A DNA stretch of 64,000 nucleotides from Pirellulales bacterium (GCA_019636345.1 JAHBXQ010000002.1:682001-746000), one strand, 5' to 3'; shown: positions 20,707-30,712, numbered from the stretch's first letter. Program-made: numbers and translations. The notes: generated by a model not told the origin, from the sequence alone.

Positions 20707-21774
20707 ATGTCGAAAATCACTTACAAAGACTCCGGCGTCGATCTCGACGTTTACGCCGAGAGCATGTCGCGGCTGCCGCGATTGCTCAATCGAACCCACT
20801 GTCCGCGCGTCGTGCCGTGGGCCGACGGGTTCGCGGGGCTTTTTACGCTCGACTTCCCCGGCAAATTGTTCTCGCGACAGTACGTCGACCCTGTCCTCGT
20901 GTCGTGCACCGACGGGGTGGGGACCAAGCTCAAGGTGGCGCAGCTCGCGGGTCGGCACTCGACGGTCGGCGTCGATCTGGTGGCCATGTGCGTCAACGAC
21001 GCGATCTGCTGCGGGGCCGAGCCGCTGTTCTTTCTGGACTACGTCGCTATGGGCGCCGACGATCCCGCGCTCCTGGAGCAGATCGTCGAGGGGATCAGCG
21101 CAGGGTGCGTCGAGAGCGACGCCGCCCTCGTGGGGGGCGAGACGGCGATCATGCCCGACCTCTACCAACCGGGCGACTACGATCTGGCGGGGTTCTGCGT
21201 CGGCGTCGTCGATCGACCGCGACTGGTCGACGGCACGACGATCGAACCGGGGGACGTGGTGCTCGGGATCGCCTCGAGCGGCGTCCACTCGAACGGGTTC
21301 AGCCTCGTCCGCAAGATCGTCTTCAAGCACGCGGGACTCGACGTCAACGATCCGGTGGCCGAGTGCGACGACCGCAAGGTCGGCGAGGTGCTGCTCGAGC
21401 CGACGCGACTCTACGTGCGACTGGTGCAGAAGCTGCTCGCCGAGTTCCCGCCGCGCGAGACGATCCGCGGAATCGCCCACATCACAGGCGGCGGACTGTG
21501 CGAGAACCTCAGTCGCGTGCTTCCTCCGACGATCGGCTGCGAAATCGCTCGCGGCAGTTGGCCCGTCCCGCCGGTCTTCGCGTGGCTTCAGCGCCTTGGC
21601 GACGTCGACGACGCGGAGATGGACCGCGTGTTCAACATGGGGGTCGGCCTGTGCCTAGTGGTTGCCGCTGACAAGGCGCAGGCGGTGCAGGAGCGCATCG
21701 TCGCCATGGGACTCGACTGCTGGTCGATCGGCCGGGCCGTTCGCGGCGCCGGCGAAGTCCGCTGGGCCTCGTAG
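20707..21774 (+). CDS. purM: Phosphoribosylformylglycinamidine cyclo-ligase (AIR synthetase)
   Basis: A 355-residue purine-biosynthesis enzyme that closes the imidazole ring of FGAM with ATP to form AIR. Signatures are the N-terminal [11 protein letters not shown], the phosphate-binding [64 protein letters not shown] and [13 protein letters not shown]. Length is right for the family. It is a lone purine gene here and converges with the DsbD-type gene, 32 bases apart. No PurR-type or guanine-riboswitch site was recognised upstream. Confidence 0.96.
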   Translation: MSKITYKDSGVDLDVYAESMSRLPRLLNRTHCPRVVPWADGFAGLFTLDFPGKLFSRQYVDPVLVSCTDGVGTKLKVAQLAGRHSTVGVDLVAMCVNDAICCGAEPLFFLDYVAMGADDPALLEQIVEGISAGCVESDAALVGGETAIMPDLYQPGDYDLAGFCVGVVDRPRLVDGTTIEPGDVVLGIASSGVHSNGFSLVRKIVFKHAGLDVNDPVAECDDRKVGEVLLEPTRLYVRLVQKLLAEFPPRETIRGIAHITGGGLCENLSRVLPPTIGCEIARGSWPVPPVFAWLQRLGDVDDAEMDRVFNMGVGLCLVVAADKAQAVQERIVAMGLDCWSIGRAVRGAGEVRWAS

Positions 21775-21806
21775 ACTCAATTGGCGGCAAGTTTTCGACC
21801 GCTTCT

Positions 21807-23930
21807 TCAGCGGCCTTGCGAAGCGCGTGCCGCGGTTCGCGTGTCTTGCAGACCCCGCAGGTGCCCCAGCAGCGTGTCCTTGGCGTACACGCCCCGCAGC
21901 ACGATTGGTTTGTACGGCTGGTCGGCGGGGAAAATTGCCGTGATCGGCACGCCGTTGCCGTCCAGAGCGCGGATCATCTGCTTCATCCAAGCCGGTTTGT
22001 TCGTGTAATCGGCGACCATCGTCACCACCCCCGCGCGGGCCAACTCCCGCTCGACCTCGTTCGACTTGAGCACGGCGTTTTCCAGGTACTTGCAGTTCAC
22101 GCACCAGTCGGCGGTGAAGTCGACCAGCACCGTTCTGCGGTCTCCCAACAGCGTGACCGCCAGCCGATCGAGATCGAACGGTTGCCACGGCTGGTCGGCC
22201 GAGTATGCAGACGCAGCCAGTTCCTGCGCAATCCGGGCAAGGTCCTCGGGGCCGGCGACTTTGCCCAACTGGTCGACAATCGCCAGCCGCTCGCCGGTGA
22301 TCGATCGCTGCACGCGAGCGGCGATTTCCTGCTCGTACCGCGGCAGCATCGCCTTCTGGTAGATCAGCCCGTAGCAGGCCATCGCGGCCACGGCGGTGAA
22401 CATCCCCGCCTGGGTCCAGGCGATCAGCCGTGTGCCGAACGGTTCGTAATTGGGGGTTTGCGATATCCACCAGCAAGCCGCCGCAATGGCGACCATAAAG
22501 GCCACCGTCGGCACGACAAGCGGCGGTTCGAGGAACGACAGGAACCAGACCACCGTGCCCAAGAGCACGAGCCCCATCGCCTTCTTGAACGTCTCCATCC
22601 ACATGCCGGGCTTCGGCAGGAACCGGATGAGTCTCGGGAAGGCGCCGACCACGAGATACGGCAACGCCATCCCCAACCCCATGGCGCCGAACACGCTGAA
22701 GGTCACCCACGCCGGCTGCCGCACCGCCCACGCCAGGGCGCTGGCCATCAGCGGCGCCGTGCAGGGGGTCGCCAAGAGCGTGGTGAGGATCCCCTTGAGA
22801 AACGCCGCGGCGGGGCCTTCCTTCTCGGCCATGTCCAAAGCGGCGCCGGAGCCGACGAACCCGGGGATCGGGATCTCCCACAACCCCAGCATGCTCAGCG
22901 CCATTGCATAGACGACGGCCAGCAGCGACACGTTGAACCACGTGCTGGCGAACTGATCGCCCCAGCCGACCTGCGCCGTCACGGCAAAGGTCGCCAGCGC
23001 GAGAAACACGGCCAGGATCCCCGCCGAGTACCACAGGTTGAGCATCCACGCTCGAGCGCGGCTCTCGCCCGCCTGCTGGACGAAGCTCATCACCTTGAGC
23101 CCGATCACCGGCAAGACGCACGGCATGACGTTCAGCACGATGCCGCCCAACAGCGCGGTGAGCAGGTAGTACGCCACCGAGCGATCGGCCGTCTCGGTAA
23201 GCGTGATCTTATCGAGTTCGTAGGCTCCTGTTCTCGCGCCGAGCCCCTCGGGCATCGCGGGAGCGGTTTGCCAAGCGTCTTGCGATTCTTCGGTCCCGGC
23301 CGCAATCTCCGCTTGCGGACTCGTTTCGCCGTCTGCGACCCCCAGCACGATCTCCATCCCGGCCGGCAGGTCAAAACCCTTTCCCAACGCCGCCGTGAAC
23401 TCGGCCTCGATCGGCACGCACAGTCCCTTCACGTCGTCGCAGATCTGGGCGTCGATCGCCCCGGCCAGTTGCAGCGACGTCGCGTCGACCCCCGCGGGAA
23501 GCTCTACCGGAGCGAACCAGGTGACGATCCCTTCGTGCTCGCGCAGCTCCAGGCCGATGAACGCCTCGCGATCGATCTTCGTCTTGGGAGCCGCCAGCGG
23601 TTGGAACGGGCCGAGGAGCTTCGCGCCGCTCGACGAGTCGAGCGACAGATGAGTGCGCCGCGGGCCGCTGCCGTCGGGAAGCGTCCCCTGGTCGACCGAG
23701 TAGATGTGGTATCCGCGCGAAACGTCGGCCGTCACGAACACCAACGCGGGACGATCGCCGACGGCCGGCGCGAATTGGGCCGAGATCTTCGCGGTCCCTG
23801 CCTCGTTGCGGTCGCCGAATCCGCCAATGCCGCCGAAATCGGGGAACTGAGCCCGGGCCGCTAGCGGGCAGACTGCGGCGATCAGCAGGGCGAATTGGGC
23901 GAACTGGCGAAGCGTACGGCGGGAGGTCAT
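21807..23930 (-). CDS. dsbD: DsbD-type thiol:disulfide interchange protein
   Basis: A 707-residue membrane reductase that carries electrons from cytoplasmic thioredoxin to the periplasm. A signal peptide (residues ~1-25, ending ARA) leads to an N-terminal DsbD-alpha-like domain with paired cysteines in CDDVKGLCVPIEAE. The central membrane domain has about eight helices and the two conserved Cys contexts LNVMPCVLPVIGLKV and ATPCTAPLMASAL. The C-terminal thioredoxin-like domain has ADWCVNCKYLE. All three redox Cys pairs are present, so it should be active. The start at 23930 is taken from the signal peptide. A CcdA or ScsB-like specialised role cannot be excluded. Confidence 0.9.
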   Translation of the reverse strand: MTSRRTLRQFAQFALLIAAVCPLAARAQFPDFGGIGGFGDRNEAGTAKISAQFAPAVGDRPALVFVTADVSRGYHIYSVDQGTLPDGSGPRRTHLSLDSSSGAKLLGPFQPLAAPKTKIDREAFIGLELREHEGIVTWFAPVELPAGVDATSLQLAGAIDAQICDDVKGLCVPIEAEFTAALGKGFDLPAGMEIVLGVADGETSPQAEIAAGTEESQDAWQTAPAMPEGLGARTGAYELDKITLTETADRSVAYYLLTALLGGIVLNVMPCVLPVIGLKVMSFVQQAGESRARAWMLNLWYSAGILAVFLALATFAVTAQVGWGDQFASTWFNVSLLAVVYAMALSMLGLWEIPIPGFVGSGAALDMAEKEGPAAAFLKGILTTLLATPCTAPLMASALAWAVRQPAWVTFSVFGAMGLGMALPYLVVGAFPRLIRFLPKPGMWMETFKKAMGLVLLGTVVWFLSFLEPPLVVPTVAFMVAIAAACWWISQTPNYEPFGTRLIAWTQAGMFTAVAAMACYGLIYQKAMLPRYEQEIAARVQRSITGERLAIVDQLGKVAGPEDLARIAQELAASAYSADQPWQPFDLDRLAVTLLGDRRTVLVDFTADWCVNCKYLENAVLKSNEVERELARAGVVTMVADYTNKPAWMKQMIRALDGNGVPITAIFPADQPYKPIVLRGVYAKDTLLGHLRGLQDTRTAARASQGR

Positions 23931-24502
23931 CGGACGAGGCGCTCCTGACTGGCTGAGGCCTGCAGGCGGCCGCAAGGGATGCGCCGAAATCTGCTGGCAG
24001 TGGATTCTACTTTCACCCCGAAAATCGGGTCAACGCCGGTCTGCGAGCCATTTCACCGCGATATCGACGATTGCGGTCATTCCCGGGACCATGTGAGTCG
24101 CCGCGGGGCGACTGATCGCTACGACGATTCTCGTCGCAGCGACATCTTCGACGGACTGCGACCACGGTCGTCCAGCCGCGAGCGGTTGCGCCGGCGCCTC
24201 CATGCTCGCCGCCGCAAACGAGTTCGCAGTTCCCCGCAATCGCCGGACATGTCGCAAGTTCGCCCTGCACATTCCGCTTCGGCACACTGTGATCGATGTG
24301 GTGTGCTGCAATCGCGCAGGGGATCTCGTAGCCTTCGCTTCGCGACTGCTTATCGTTGCGCGAGTCCAAGGAGCAAGCGTCTTGCTCGTCGGAGGCGATG
24401 CGGGTTGAACCAATCCGCCCCCGCGGGCTATAACCGTTTGCTGGGGCGGCGTGAGAGCGAGTTTCACCCACCACAAGCGACGGCGGCACGGAGGAGAGCA
24501 CA
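23931..24502. other. Long intergenic region with no confident gene
   Basis: 572 bases between dsbD (minus) and the DUF2934 gene (plus). Overlapping frames of 157-165 codons exist on the minus strand (24013-24510 and 24030-24503) and a 68-codon frame on the plus strand (24202-24408). None has a motif I recognise or a ribosome-binding site that singles it out. Base composition is less extreme than in the neighbours. It may be degraded sequence. Confidence 0.4.
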
Positions 24503-24730
24503 ATGGCCAAGATCTACAATCCCCAAGGACCTGCGATCACGCACGAGGCGATCGCCCAGCGAGCGTTCGAAATTTGGACTCGCCGCGGTTGCCCCCAGGG
24601 GAGCGATGGTCGCGAGGATTGGGACGCCGCGGTGGCCGAACTGACCGCCGAAGCGAGCCGCAGCGAACGGGGTCGCGGCCCGCTCTTGAAGCTGTGGGAC
24701 AAGATCCGCAGCCGCGCCGCGTTGGCATAG
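24503..24730 (+). CDS. DUF2934 family small protein
   Basis: A 75-residue protein matching the DUF2934 pattern: ITHEAIAQRAFEIWTRRGCPQGSDGREDWDAAVAEL, with the shape (I)xxxAYxLWExxGxPxGxxxxxWxxAExEL. GGAGGAG lies about seven bases before the ATG, giving a clear start. The C-terminus is basic. The family is common in bacteria and has no established function. It converges with coaB, with only 21 bases between the stops. Confidence 0.85.
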   Translation: MAKIYNPQGPAITHEAIAQRAFEIWTRRGCPQGSDGREDWDAAVAELTAEASRSERGRGPLLKLWDKIRSRAALA

Positions 24731-24751
24731 GCGTGACCGACCGAGTCGCCG

Positions 24752-25384
24752 TCAAGATTCTTGCACCAATCGCGACTGGATGACCGCCAGGATGTCGCGG
24801 GCCACCGCTTCCTTGGCGCCGGCCGAGGCGGCGAGCACCGTGCCCGCGGGGTCGATGATCTCGACGCTGTTGTCGGCTGCACGCATTGCTTCGACGCCGT
24901 TGGAGACGATCAGGTCGCAGTGCTTGCGCTGCAGCTTGGCGAGCGCGCGGAAGCGGTGGTCTTCCGTTTCCAACGCAAAGCCGACGACCCAGCGTTTCCC
25001 TTTTTCGGCTCCCAGCGTGGCGACGACGTCGTCGGTCTCGAGAAGTTCCAAGGTCAGCGGCCGGCCAGTCTTTGAGAGCTTGTGTTCGGCCACGTGGATC
25101 GGGCGGTAGTCGCATGGCGCCGCGGCGCCGATCAGGCCGTCGCAGGCGGCGAACTCGGCCTTCGCGGCGCAGAGCATCTCTTCGGTCGAGACGACCGGCA
25201 CGACGCGGGCCGCGGCCGGGTACTCGACGTCGACCGGCCCGCTGACGACGACCACCTCGTGCCCCAACTCCAGCGCCGCCGCGGCGAGTCCGGCGCCCAT
25301 CCTCCCGCTGGAGGCGTTCGTCAGATACCGCACCGGATCGATGTGCTGCCGCGTCGGACCCGAGGTGATGAGGATGCGGACCAT
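24752..25384 (-). CDS. coaB: Phosphopantothenoylcysteine synthetase (stand-alone CoaB)
   Basis: A 210-residue enzyme joining 4'-phosphopantothenate and cysteine in coenzyme A synthesis. It opens RILITSGPTRQHIDPVRYL, followed by the diagnostic NASSGRMGAGLA and later the substrate-site AAAPCDYRP and VVGFALETED. In most bacteria CoaB is the second half of a CoaBC fusion. Here it is a separate gene, 128 bases after coaC on the same strand. The ATG at 25384 is preferred over a TTG four codons upstream. It is the last gene of the minus-strand run from tpiA. Confidence 0.9.
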   Translation of the reverse strand: MVRILITSGPTRQHIDPVRYLTNASSGRMGAGLAAAALELGHEVVVVSGPVDVEYPAAARVVPVVSTEEMLCAAKAEFAACDGLIGAAAPCDYRPIHVAEHKLSKTGRPLTLELLETDDVVATLGAEKGKRWVVGFALETEDHRFRALAKLQRKHCDLIVSNGVEAMRAADNSVEIIDPAGTVLAASAGAKEAVARDILAVIQSRLVQES

Positions 25385-25512
25385 ACGATGCGGCAACGGC
25401 TGACGTCAAAGGGCCCCGGAGGGGCGAAATGTTGCAGCCAGGGGCGCAAGGCCCTGGAAGTCTTTCGGGGCGGCGGTTCGTGGCAAACGTCTTGCGCCCT
25501 CGGCGAAGCCTG

Positions 25513-26055
25513 TTACGACGTTGGCAGCGCCTTGCGAATCGCCGCGGCGATTTCTGCCGGGTCGGCCATGCGGCCGACGCCCCGTTCGCGACAACTGAGC
25601 CAGCCTTCTTGCGGATCGACGAGCGCGACGCCGTCGTGGCGGAGCTGGGCGACGTTCCGCTGGACCGCGGGCTTGGCCCACATTTCGCAGTTCATCGCGG
25701 GGGCGACGATCGCGGTCCCCGTGAACGACAGCCACAAGGTCGACAGGAGATCGTCGGCAAGGCCGTTGGCGGCTTTCGCCAGAAAGTCCGCGGTCGCGGG
25801 AGCGACGCACAGCACCTGGGCTTGCCGCGCCAGTTCAATGTGCGGCCCCAGCGGCCAATGGTCGGGATCAAACGATTCGATCGCAACCGGCCGACCGGTG
25901 AGCGCGCGAAACGTCGCCGGGCCGACGAACTCGGTCGCGGCGCGGGTCATCACGACGCTCACCCCGACCCCGGATTGCACGAGGTCGCTCGCCAGGGCCG
26001 CGGTCTTGTACGCCGCGATCCCGCCGGTGACGCCGAGGAGAACTTCGGAGGGCAT
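25513..26055 (-). CDS. coaC: Phosphopantothenoylcysteine decarboxylase (stand-alone CoaC)
   Basis: A 180-residue flavoprotein of the HFCD family, decarboxylating 4'-phosphopantothenoylcysteine with FMN. It shows the N-terminal VLLGVTGGIAAYKTA, the catalytic His in LGPHIELAR, the PAMN motif (IVAPAMNCEMW), and the substrate-recognition Cys in GWLSCRERGVGRMADP. It corresponds to the first half of the usual CoaBC fusion. The ATG at 26055 begins at MPSEVLLGV; an upstream ATG at 26097 adds 14 residues without similarity. It lies between rpoZ and coaB. Confidence 0.92.
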   Translation of the reverse strand: MPSEVLLGVTGGIAAYKTAALASDLVQSGVGVSVVMTRAATEFVGPATFRALTGRPVAIESFDPDHWPLGPHIELARQAQVLCVAPATADFLAKAANGLADDLLSTLWLSFTGTAIVAPAMNCEMWAKPAVQRNVAQLRHDGVALVDPQEGWLSCRERGVGRMADPAEIAAAIRKALPTS

Positions 26056-26205
26056 GGCTTGAACGCCGAACGAACGCACCGCGGAGTGCTTTGACACAGC
26101 TCCAAAGACTCGAACGGACCAAGCACGAGGCCAGTTTCGGAGAAACTTGACGGCAGGGCGAATTCGGGGGAACCGACCTGCGTACGGGCTCCGCCGTCTG
26201 AGGGG

Positions 26206-26475
26206 TTACATCGCCGAGAGATCGAGTTCCGGCGGGCCGCCGGCGACCGGCTCGGGCATTTCGCCGACGATCTTCACCTGGGCCGTGGCGTCGAGGAAAA
26301 TCTTGTCCTGCAGGATTTCCTGCACGACGATCTCCATGTGGACCTTCGAGGCGATGTCCACCAGCGGGCGGGCGCCGGCGTTCAGCGCCGCCAGCCGCTT
26401 CTGGATCAGCGTCGACAGCTTGAACCGGCCGCCGACCTTGTTCACGATATGTTCTTCCTTCAACGCATCAATCAT
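26206..26475 (-). CDS. rpoZ: RNA polymerase omega subunit
   Basis: An 89-residue omega-like subunit that helps assemble beta-prime. The segment [20 protein letters not shown] corresponds to the family region that binds the beta-prime C-terminus, with R, L and QKR at expected places. The C-terminal part is longer and less conserved. The start overlaps the end of gmk by 8 bases (26468-26475), so translation is probably coupled. The order gmk-rpoZ is a very common bacterial arrangement and supports the call. Confidence 0.88.
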   Translation of the reverse strand: MIDALKEEHIVNKVGGRFKLSTLIQKRLAALNAGARPLVDIASKVHMEIVVQEILQDKIFLDATAQVKIVGEMPEPVAGGPPELDLSAM

Positions 26476-27052
26476 CGCTTAAGCCTCGGCTCCGCAGAAT
26501 CTCGCAGATCGACCGCACCGCCTCGGGCACGGTCACATTTTCGACTTGAAACTCGTATCTGTCGGCCAGTTGCAACTCGTGTCGCGCGACCGCCAGTCGT
26601 CGACGAATCGCCTCTTCGCTCTCGGTGCGCCGGCTGCGCAGCCGGCGCTCGAGTTCCTCCAGCGAATCGGGGCGGATGAAGATCGTGACCGCCTCGGGAA
26701 ATTGGCGCAGCACGTCCGCGGCGCCGTCGACGTCAATCTCTAACAGTACCCATTTGCCGGTCGCGAGGCTAGACCTCACCTCGTCCCAGAGGGTGCCGTA
26801 CCAGTGTCCGCGGCCGAAAACCTCGACGCATTCGAGGAATTCGCCCGCCTCGCGGCGGCGGCGGAACTCGGCGTCGCTCAGAAAGTGGTAATCCGTCCCG
26901 TCCCGCTCGCCGGGCCGGGGGGGGCGGGTCGTCGCCGAGACGCTCAGCCGCAACCGCCCTGCGCAGGCCGCAATCACCTCGCGCACCACCGTGCTCTTGC
27001 CCACCCCCGACGGGCCGGAGACGACGACGAGTTTGCCGGGTTTTTCAGGCAT
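26468..27052 (-). CDS. gmk: Guanylate kinase
   Basis: A 194-residue kinase converting GMP to GDP with ATP. The P-loop GPSGVGKS is at residues 13-20. The GMP-binding stretch follows ([20 protein letters not shown], then TDYHFLS), then [17 protein letters not shown] and [12 protein letters not shown]. The start at MPEKPGK is preferred; the frame extends 13 codons upstream without similarity. It overlaps rpoZ at its 3' end and follows yicC after 271 bases. Confidence 0.96.
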   Translation of the reverse strand: MPEKPGKLVVVSGPSGVGKSTVVREVIAACAGRLRLSVSATTRPPRPGERDGTDYHFLSDAEFRRRREAGEFLECVEVFGRGHWYGTLWDEVRSSLATGKWVLLEIDVDGAADVLRQFPEAVTIFIRPDSLEELERRLRSRRTESEEAIRRRLAVARHELQLADRYEFQVENVTVPEAVRSICEILRSRGLSDD

Positions 27053-27323
27053 ATCGAGAAAATGGACCGCGGATGCGCGGAGTGTAGGCACGTGGACAAG
27101 GGACTGGGGGGAACGCGGGGCGACGCGCTCAAATTGAGCCCTGGCAAGCTCGGCCGTCAGGGCTCCGCCGGAGCCGCTCCAGCCGGCGCATGTCGATCGA
27201 CGTCACGTCGCCGGTCGTTTCGGGCAGGAATCGGCGCTCGAATCGTACGCCTTGTCTTGCTCGTCCCGTGGTCAAGTCGTGCTTCGCTTCCTGTCCTTTG
27301 CGGCTTCGTGGCTATGGACTTGG

Positions 27324-28211
27324 CTATTCGACGTTCTGAATCTGCTCGCGGATTCGTTCGAGCGTCGTCTTGATCTCGACGACGTGGCGGGTGATCTCCG
27401 CATCGTTGGCTTTCGAGCCGATCGTGTTCGTCTCGCGGCCCATCTCCTGGCAGATGAACTCCAGCCGCCGGCCGACGCTGTCGTCGCCGCCGAGCGCCGC
27501 GGCGAACTGCTGCAGATGACTCCGGAGGCGAACGATCTCCTCGCTGATGTCCGAGCGATCGACGAACAAGCAGACTTCGCGCACCAAGTCCGCGGCGGTC
27601 AACGTGACGTTCGACGGGGCGAGCGCCTCGTTCACTCGCTCCAGCAGTCGCTGCCGATACGACTCGGCGACGACCGGCGTCCGAGCGGCGATCGCGTCAA
27701 CGCTCGTTGCGACAATGCCGCACTGGGAAGTCAGGTCGCTCGCCAACGCGGCGCCTTCGGCAGAGCGCATTTCCGTCATCTTGTCGAGCGCGGTCCGCAG
27801 GGTCGTTTCCACGTGCGGCCAGACGGCGTCGGGGGCGTGCGACTCGGCCGAAGCTTCTTCGACGACTCCCGGCAGTTGGGCAAGCGGCTCCAGACGGAGC
27901 CGTTCGTCGAGATTCCGTCGAGCGGCGACCTTCTGCAATTGGTCGAGATAGGTTTCGAGCACCGACGCATTGATGCGGAAATCGTCGGCCCCGCTGATGT
28001 GGCGAATCCGCACGTTCACGTAGACCGTGCCGCGGCGAATTGCTTCGCGAACGACCGATTCGATCGGCGATTCGAGCGCGCCGTACCCCTCGGTCGCGCG
28101 GACGTTGAGCTTGAGGTGCCGGTTGTTGATCGAGCGGACCTCGACCGCAATCACATGGTCGGCGACCTCGTGCCGAGCGTCGCCGAAGCCGGTCATACTC
28201 AAAATCGGCAT
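27324..28211 (-). CDS. yicC: YicC/YloC family endoribonuclease
   Basis: A 295-residue protein of normal family length. It opens ILSMTGFGDARHEV and has VEVRSINNRHLKLNVRA near residue 35. It ends with the characteristic DDSVGRRLEFICQEMGRETN and TIGSKANDAEITRHVVEIK. YicC-family proteins have been described as RNA endonucleases that help degrade certain small RNAs. The exact substrate here is unknown. It lies in the minus-strand series between secG (54 bases upstream) and gmk, the usual yicC-gmk-rpoZ order. Confidence 0.93.
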   Translation of the reverse strand: MPILSMTGFGDARHEVADHVIAVEVRSINNRHLKLNVRATEGYGALESPIESVVREAIRRGTVYVNVRIRHISGADDFRINASVLETYLDQLQKVAARRNLDERLRLEPLAQLPGVVEEASAESHAPDAVWPHVETTLRTALDKMTEMRSAEGAALASDLTSQCGIVATSVDAIAARTPVVAESYRQRLLERVNEALAPSNVTLTAADLVREVCLFVDRSDISEEIVRLRSHLQQFAAALGGDDSVGRRLEFICQEMGRETNTIGSKANDAEITRHVVEIKTTLERIREQIQNVE

Positions 28212-28265
28212 GGGCGAATCCTGGCGGAGAGGGCGATGACGCAAGCCCGGTCGCAACAGCGGGCG

Positions 28266-28682
28266 TTACTTGGTCGCCGCATCGTCGCCGGATTCCCCGT
28301 CGACTTGAGGAGCGGGCTGGGCGGGCTTCTCTCCTTCGGCGGCGCCATCTTTCGACTCGTCGGCCGGGGCGGTCAGCGCGCTGCCCGCGGCCGCTCCGCC
28401 GCTCTCGGCCGCTTCAGCGTTGAGATCGAACTTGCTGGTTCCGCCCGAGGAGCCGTACTTGGCGGCCAGGATGCAGAGGACGATCCAGACCAAGGCGGAC
28501 CACGCGGTGATCCGGGTGAACACGTCGCCGGCCTTGGCGCCGAAGGCGCTCGAGCCCCCCATGCCTCCCAAGGCGCCGGCCAGCCCGCCGCCGCGACCCC
28601 GTTGGACGAGGACCAGCAGGATCAGAAAGATGGCCATCGCCGCCAGCAGGAAGCTGAGAAGACCGCTGACGAAACCCAACAT
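28266..28682 (-). CDS. secG: Preprotein translocase subunit SecG
   Basis: A 138-residue inner-membrane protein of the SecYEG channel. Two helices are seen (about residues 3-27 and 52-72) joined by the conserved loop LVQRGRGGGLAGALGGMGGSSAFGAK (a near-canonical SecG loop). After the second helix there is a ~60-residue Ala/Glu/Pro-rich disordered tail, typical of longer SecG proteins. The ATG at 28682 starts at MLGFVSG; a GTG four codons upstream is an alternative. It follows tpiA, a frequent pairing (tpiA-secG). Confidence 0.93.
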   Translation of the reverse strand: MLGFVSGLLSFLLAAMAIFLILLVLVQRGRGGGLAGALGGMGGSSAFGAKAGDVFTRITAWSALVWIVLCILAAKYGSSGGTSKFDLNAEAAESGGAAAGSALTAPADESKDGAAEGEKPAQPAPQVDGESGDDAATK

Positions 28683-28808
28683 GGGGACGATCACGTGTGG
28701 AACTCCGTGAGAGAGGCCCGCGATCGTGCCGCGGGGCTTGACCTGGATTGTGGATTGCCGCGAATCGCCGGCCGGTGCGCGAGCGGTTTCTGGGGGCGAA
28801 GCTGCTTG

Positions 28809-29579
28809 TCAGGCCGCGGCCGTTTGGGCCCCGGCTGCGGCGATCCCCAGGAAGTCGCTCGCCTTGAGACTGGCGCCGCCGATGAGGGCTCCGTCGATGT
28901 CGGCTTGCCCCAGCAGTTCGGCTGCGTTGTCCGGCTTGACGCTGCCGCCGTACAGGATCCGCACGACGTCGGCCGTGGACGCATTGTAGCGGTCGGCAAT
29001 CAGCTTGCGAAGGTCGGCGTGAACCTCCTGGGCCTGGGCCGGGGTGGCCACCTTGCCGGTGCCGATGGCCCAGACCGGCTCGTAAGCGATCACTGTCTTG
29101 GCCATCTGCTCGGCCGTGAGTCCGGCGAGCGAGCCGTCGAACTGGGTGCGGATGACCTCGGCGGTCTTGCCTGCCTCGCGCTCTTCGAGCAGTTCCCCGA
29201 CGCAGACGATCGGGACGAGCCCTGCGGTCAATGCGGCGAGGGTCTTCTTGTTCACGTCGGCGTCGGTCTCGCCGAGGATGTGCCTTCGCTCGCTGTGTCC
29301 CAGGATGACGTAGGTGCAGCCGACGTCCTGCAGCATTCCGGCCGACAACTCGCCGGTGAAAGCCCCGGACGCCTCGTGGTACATGTTCTGGGCCCCGAGG
29401 GCGACCGCGGCCGAGCCGATCGCAGTCTTGACCCCCGCCAGGTAGACGCTGGGGGGGCAGACCAGCAGGTCGACGGCCGTCAGCCCGCCTGCCTGTGCGG
29501 CCACCGCGGCCGCCAGCTCCGCCCCGCTGGCGGCTGTGGTGTTCATCTTCCAATTGCCGGCGATTAGTGGCTTACGCAC
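28809..29579 (-). CDS. tpiA: Triosephosphate isomerase
   Basis: A 256-residue glycolytic enzyme interconverting dihydroxyacetone phosphate and glyceraldehyde-3-phosphate. It opens RKPLIAGNWKMN (Asn and Lys of the active site). It has the electrophilic His in YVILGHSERR, the catalytic Glu in IAYEPVWAIGTGK (with the flexible loop 6), and the phosphate-binding LYGGSVKPDN. All catalytic residues are present. The GTG start at 29579 has GAAAGGAAG upstream. It heads the minus-strand tpiA-secG-yicC-gmk-rpoZ-coaC-coaB series. Confidence 0.97.
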   Translation of the reverse strand: MRKPLIAGNWKMNTTAASGAELAAAVAAQAGGLTAVDLLVCPPSVYLAGVKTAIGSAAVALGAQNMYHEASGAFTGELSAGMLQDVGCTYVILGHSERRHILGETDADVNKKTLAALTAGLVPIVCVGELLEEREAGKTAEVIRTQFDGSLAGLTAEQMAKTVIAYEPVWAIGTGKVATPAQAQEVHADLRKLIADRYNASTADVVRILYGGSVKPDNAAELLGQADIDGALIGGASLKASDFLGIAAAGAQTAAA

Positions 29580-29698
29580 GACGCACTTCCTTTCGTCCGC
29601 CTAAATTTGGGGAGATCTCATGTTGGATGGATTGACGTGAGCTTCATCCGGAAGCCCCGCCGGGCGGATCTCCGACGTTAGCAATTGCACATCAAACG

Positions 29699-30712
29699 TC
29701 AAACCGTCTTGCCGACTGCCGCAGCGACCTTGCGGAGCTGAGTCATCAACTCGGCGTACTGCTCCGGCAGCAAGGCTTGCGGGCCGTCGCTGAGCGCTTC
29801 CTCGGGCTTGTCGTGAACCTCGATGTGCACGCCGTCCGCCCCGGCGGCGACCCCGGCCAACGCACACGCGGGAATCAGCTCCGGCTGGCCGGTCGCATGG
29901 CTTGGATCGACGATGATCGGCAGGTGCGACAACTCGTGAATCTGCGGCACGGCGGCGACGTCGTACAGATTGCGGGTCGAGGGATCGAAGCTCTTGATTC
30001 CCCGCTCGCAGAGGACGACGTTCGTATTGCCCTGGGCGATGACGTACTCGGCGCTCATCAGCCAGTCCTTGATCGTGGCGCTCATCCCGCGCTTGAGGAG
30101 CACGGGCTTGTTCGTCTTGCCCACCTCGGTCAACAGAACGAAGTTCTGCATATTGCGGGCGCCAAGCTGCAGCATGTCCGTGTACTCGCACGCCAACTCG
30201 ACATGTCGGGGGTCGACCACCTCGGTGACGACCGGCAAGCCGTGGCGATCACCGACGCGGCGGAGGATCTTGAGCCCTTCTTCGCCGAGGCCCTGGAACG
30301 AGTAGGGGCTCGTGCGGGGCTTGAACGCGCCGCCGCGAAGGATGTTGGCCCCCGCCTTGGCGATGGCCCCGGCGATGGCGTCCATCCGCTCCTCCGACTC
30401 GACCGCGCACGGCCCGGCGATCATTCCCAGATGCCCGCCGCCGACCTTCGTCTTGCCGACCGATACGATCGTCGGCTGCGGATGGGCCTCACGACTGGCG
30501 AGCTTGTAGGCCGGCATCACCGGCACGACCTGGGCCACGCCGGGAATCGCCTCGAGCTGCGGCGGCACGATCTTCGATTCGTCGCCGATGACCCCGATCA
30601 CCGTGCGGTAGGTTCCGCGGCTCACGTGGGCCGAGAAACCCAGGGCCTCGATTCGCTCGATCGCGTGGGCGATCTGCTCGTCGGTGGCCGATTCTTTGAG
30701 GATGACAATCAT
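29699..30712 (-). CDS. aroF: 3-deoxy-7-phosphoheptulonate (DAHP) synthase, AroF/KdsA-like (type I beta)
   Basis: A 337-residue enzyme catalysing the first step of aromatic amino acid synthesis, joining PEP and erythrose-4-phosphate. Residues ~1-70 are a small ferredoxin-like domain found in Thermotoga/Bacillus-type enzymes and linked there to feedback control. The barrel shows [51 protein letters not shown], and [11 protein letters not shown] with the metal-binding His. Which aromatic end product inhibits it cannot be seen. It follows the DUF1338 gene on the same strand, 279 bases away. Confidence 0.95.
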   Translation of the reverse strand: MIVILKESATDEQIAHAIERIEALGFSAHVSRGTYRTVIGVIGDESKIVPPQLEAIPGVAQVVPVMPAYKLASREAHPQPTIVSVGKTKVGGGHLGMIAGPCAVESEERMDAIAGAIAKAGANILRGGAFKPRTSPYSFQGLGEEGLKILRRVGDRHGLPVVTEVVDPRHVELACEYTDMLQLGARNMQNFVLLTEVGKTNKPVLLKRGMSATIKDWLMSAEYVIAQGNTNVVLCERGIKSFDPSTRNLYDVAAVPQIHELSHLPIIVDPSHATGQPELIPACALAGVAAGADGVHIEVHDKPEEALSDGPQALLPEQYAELMTQLRKVAAAVGKTV

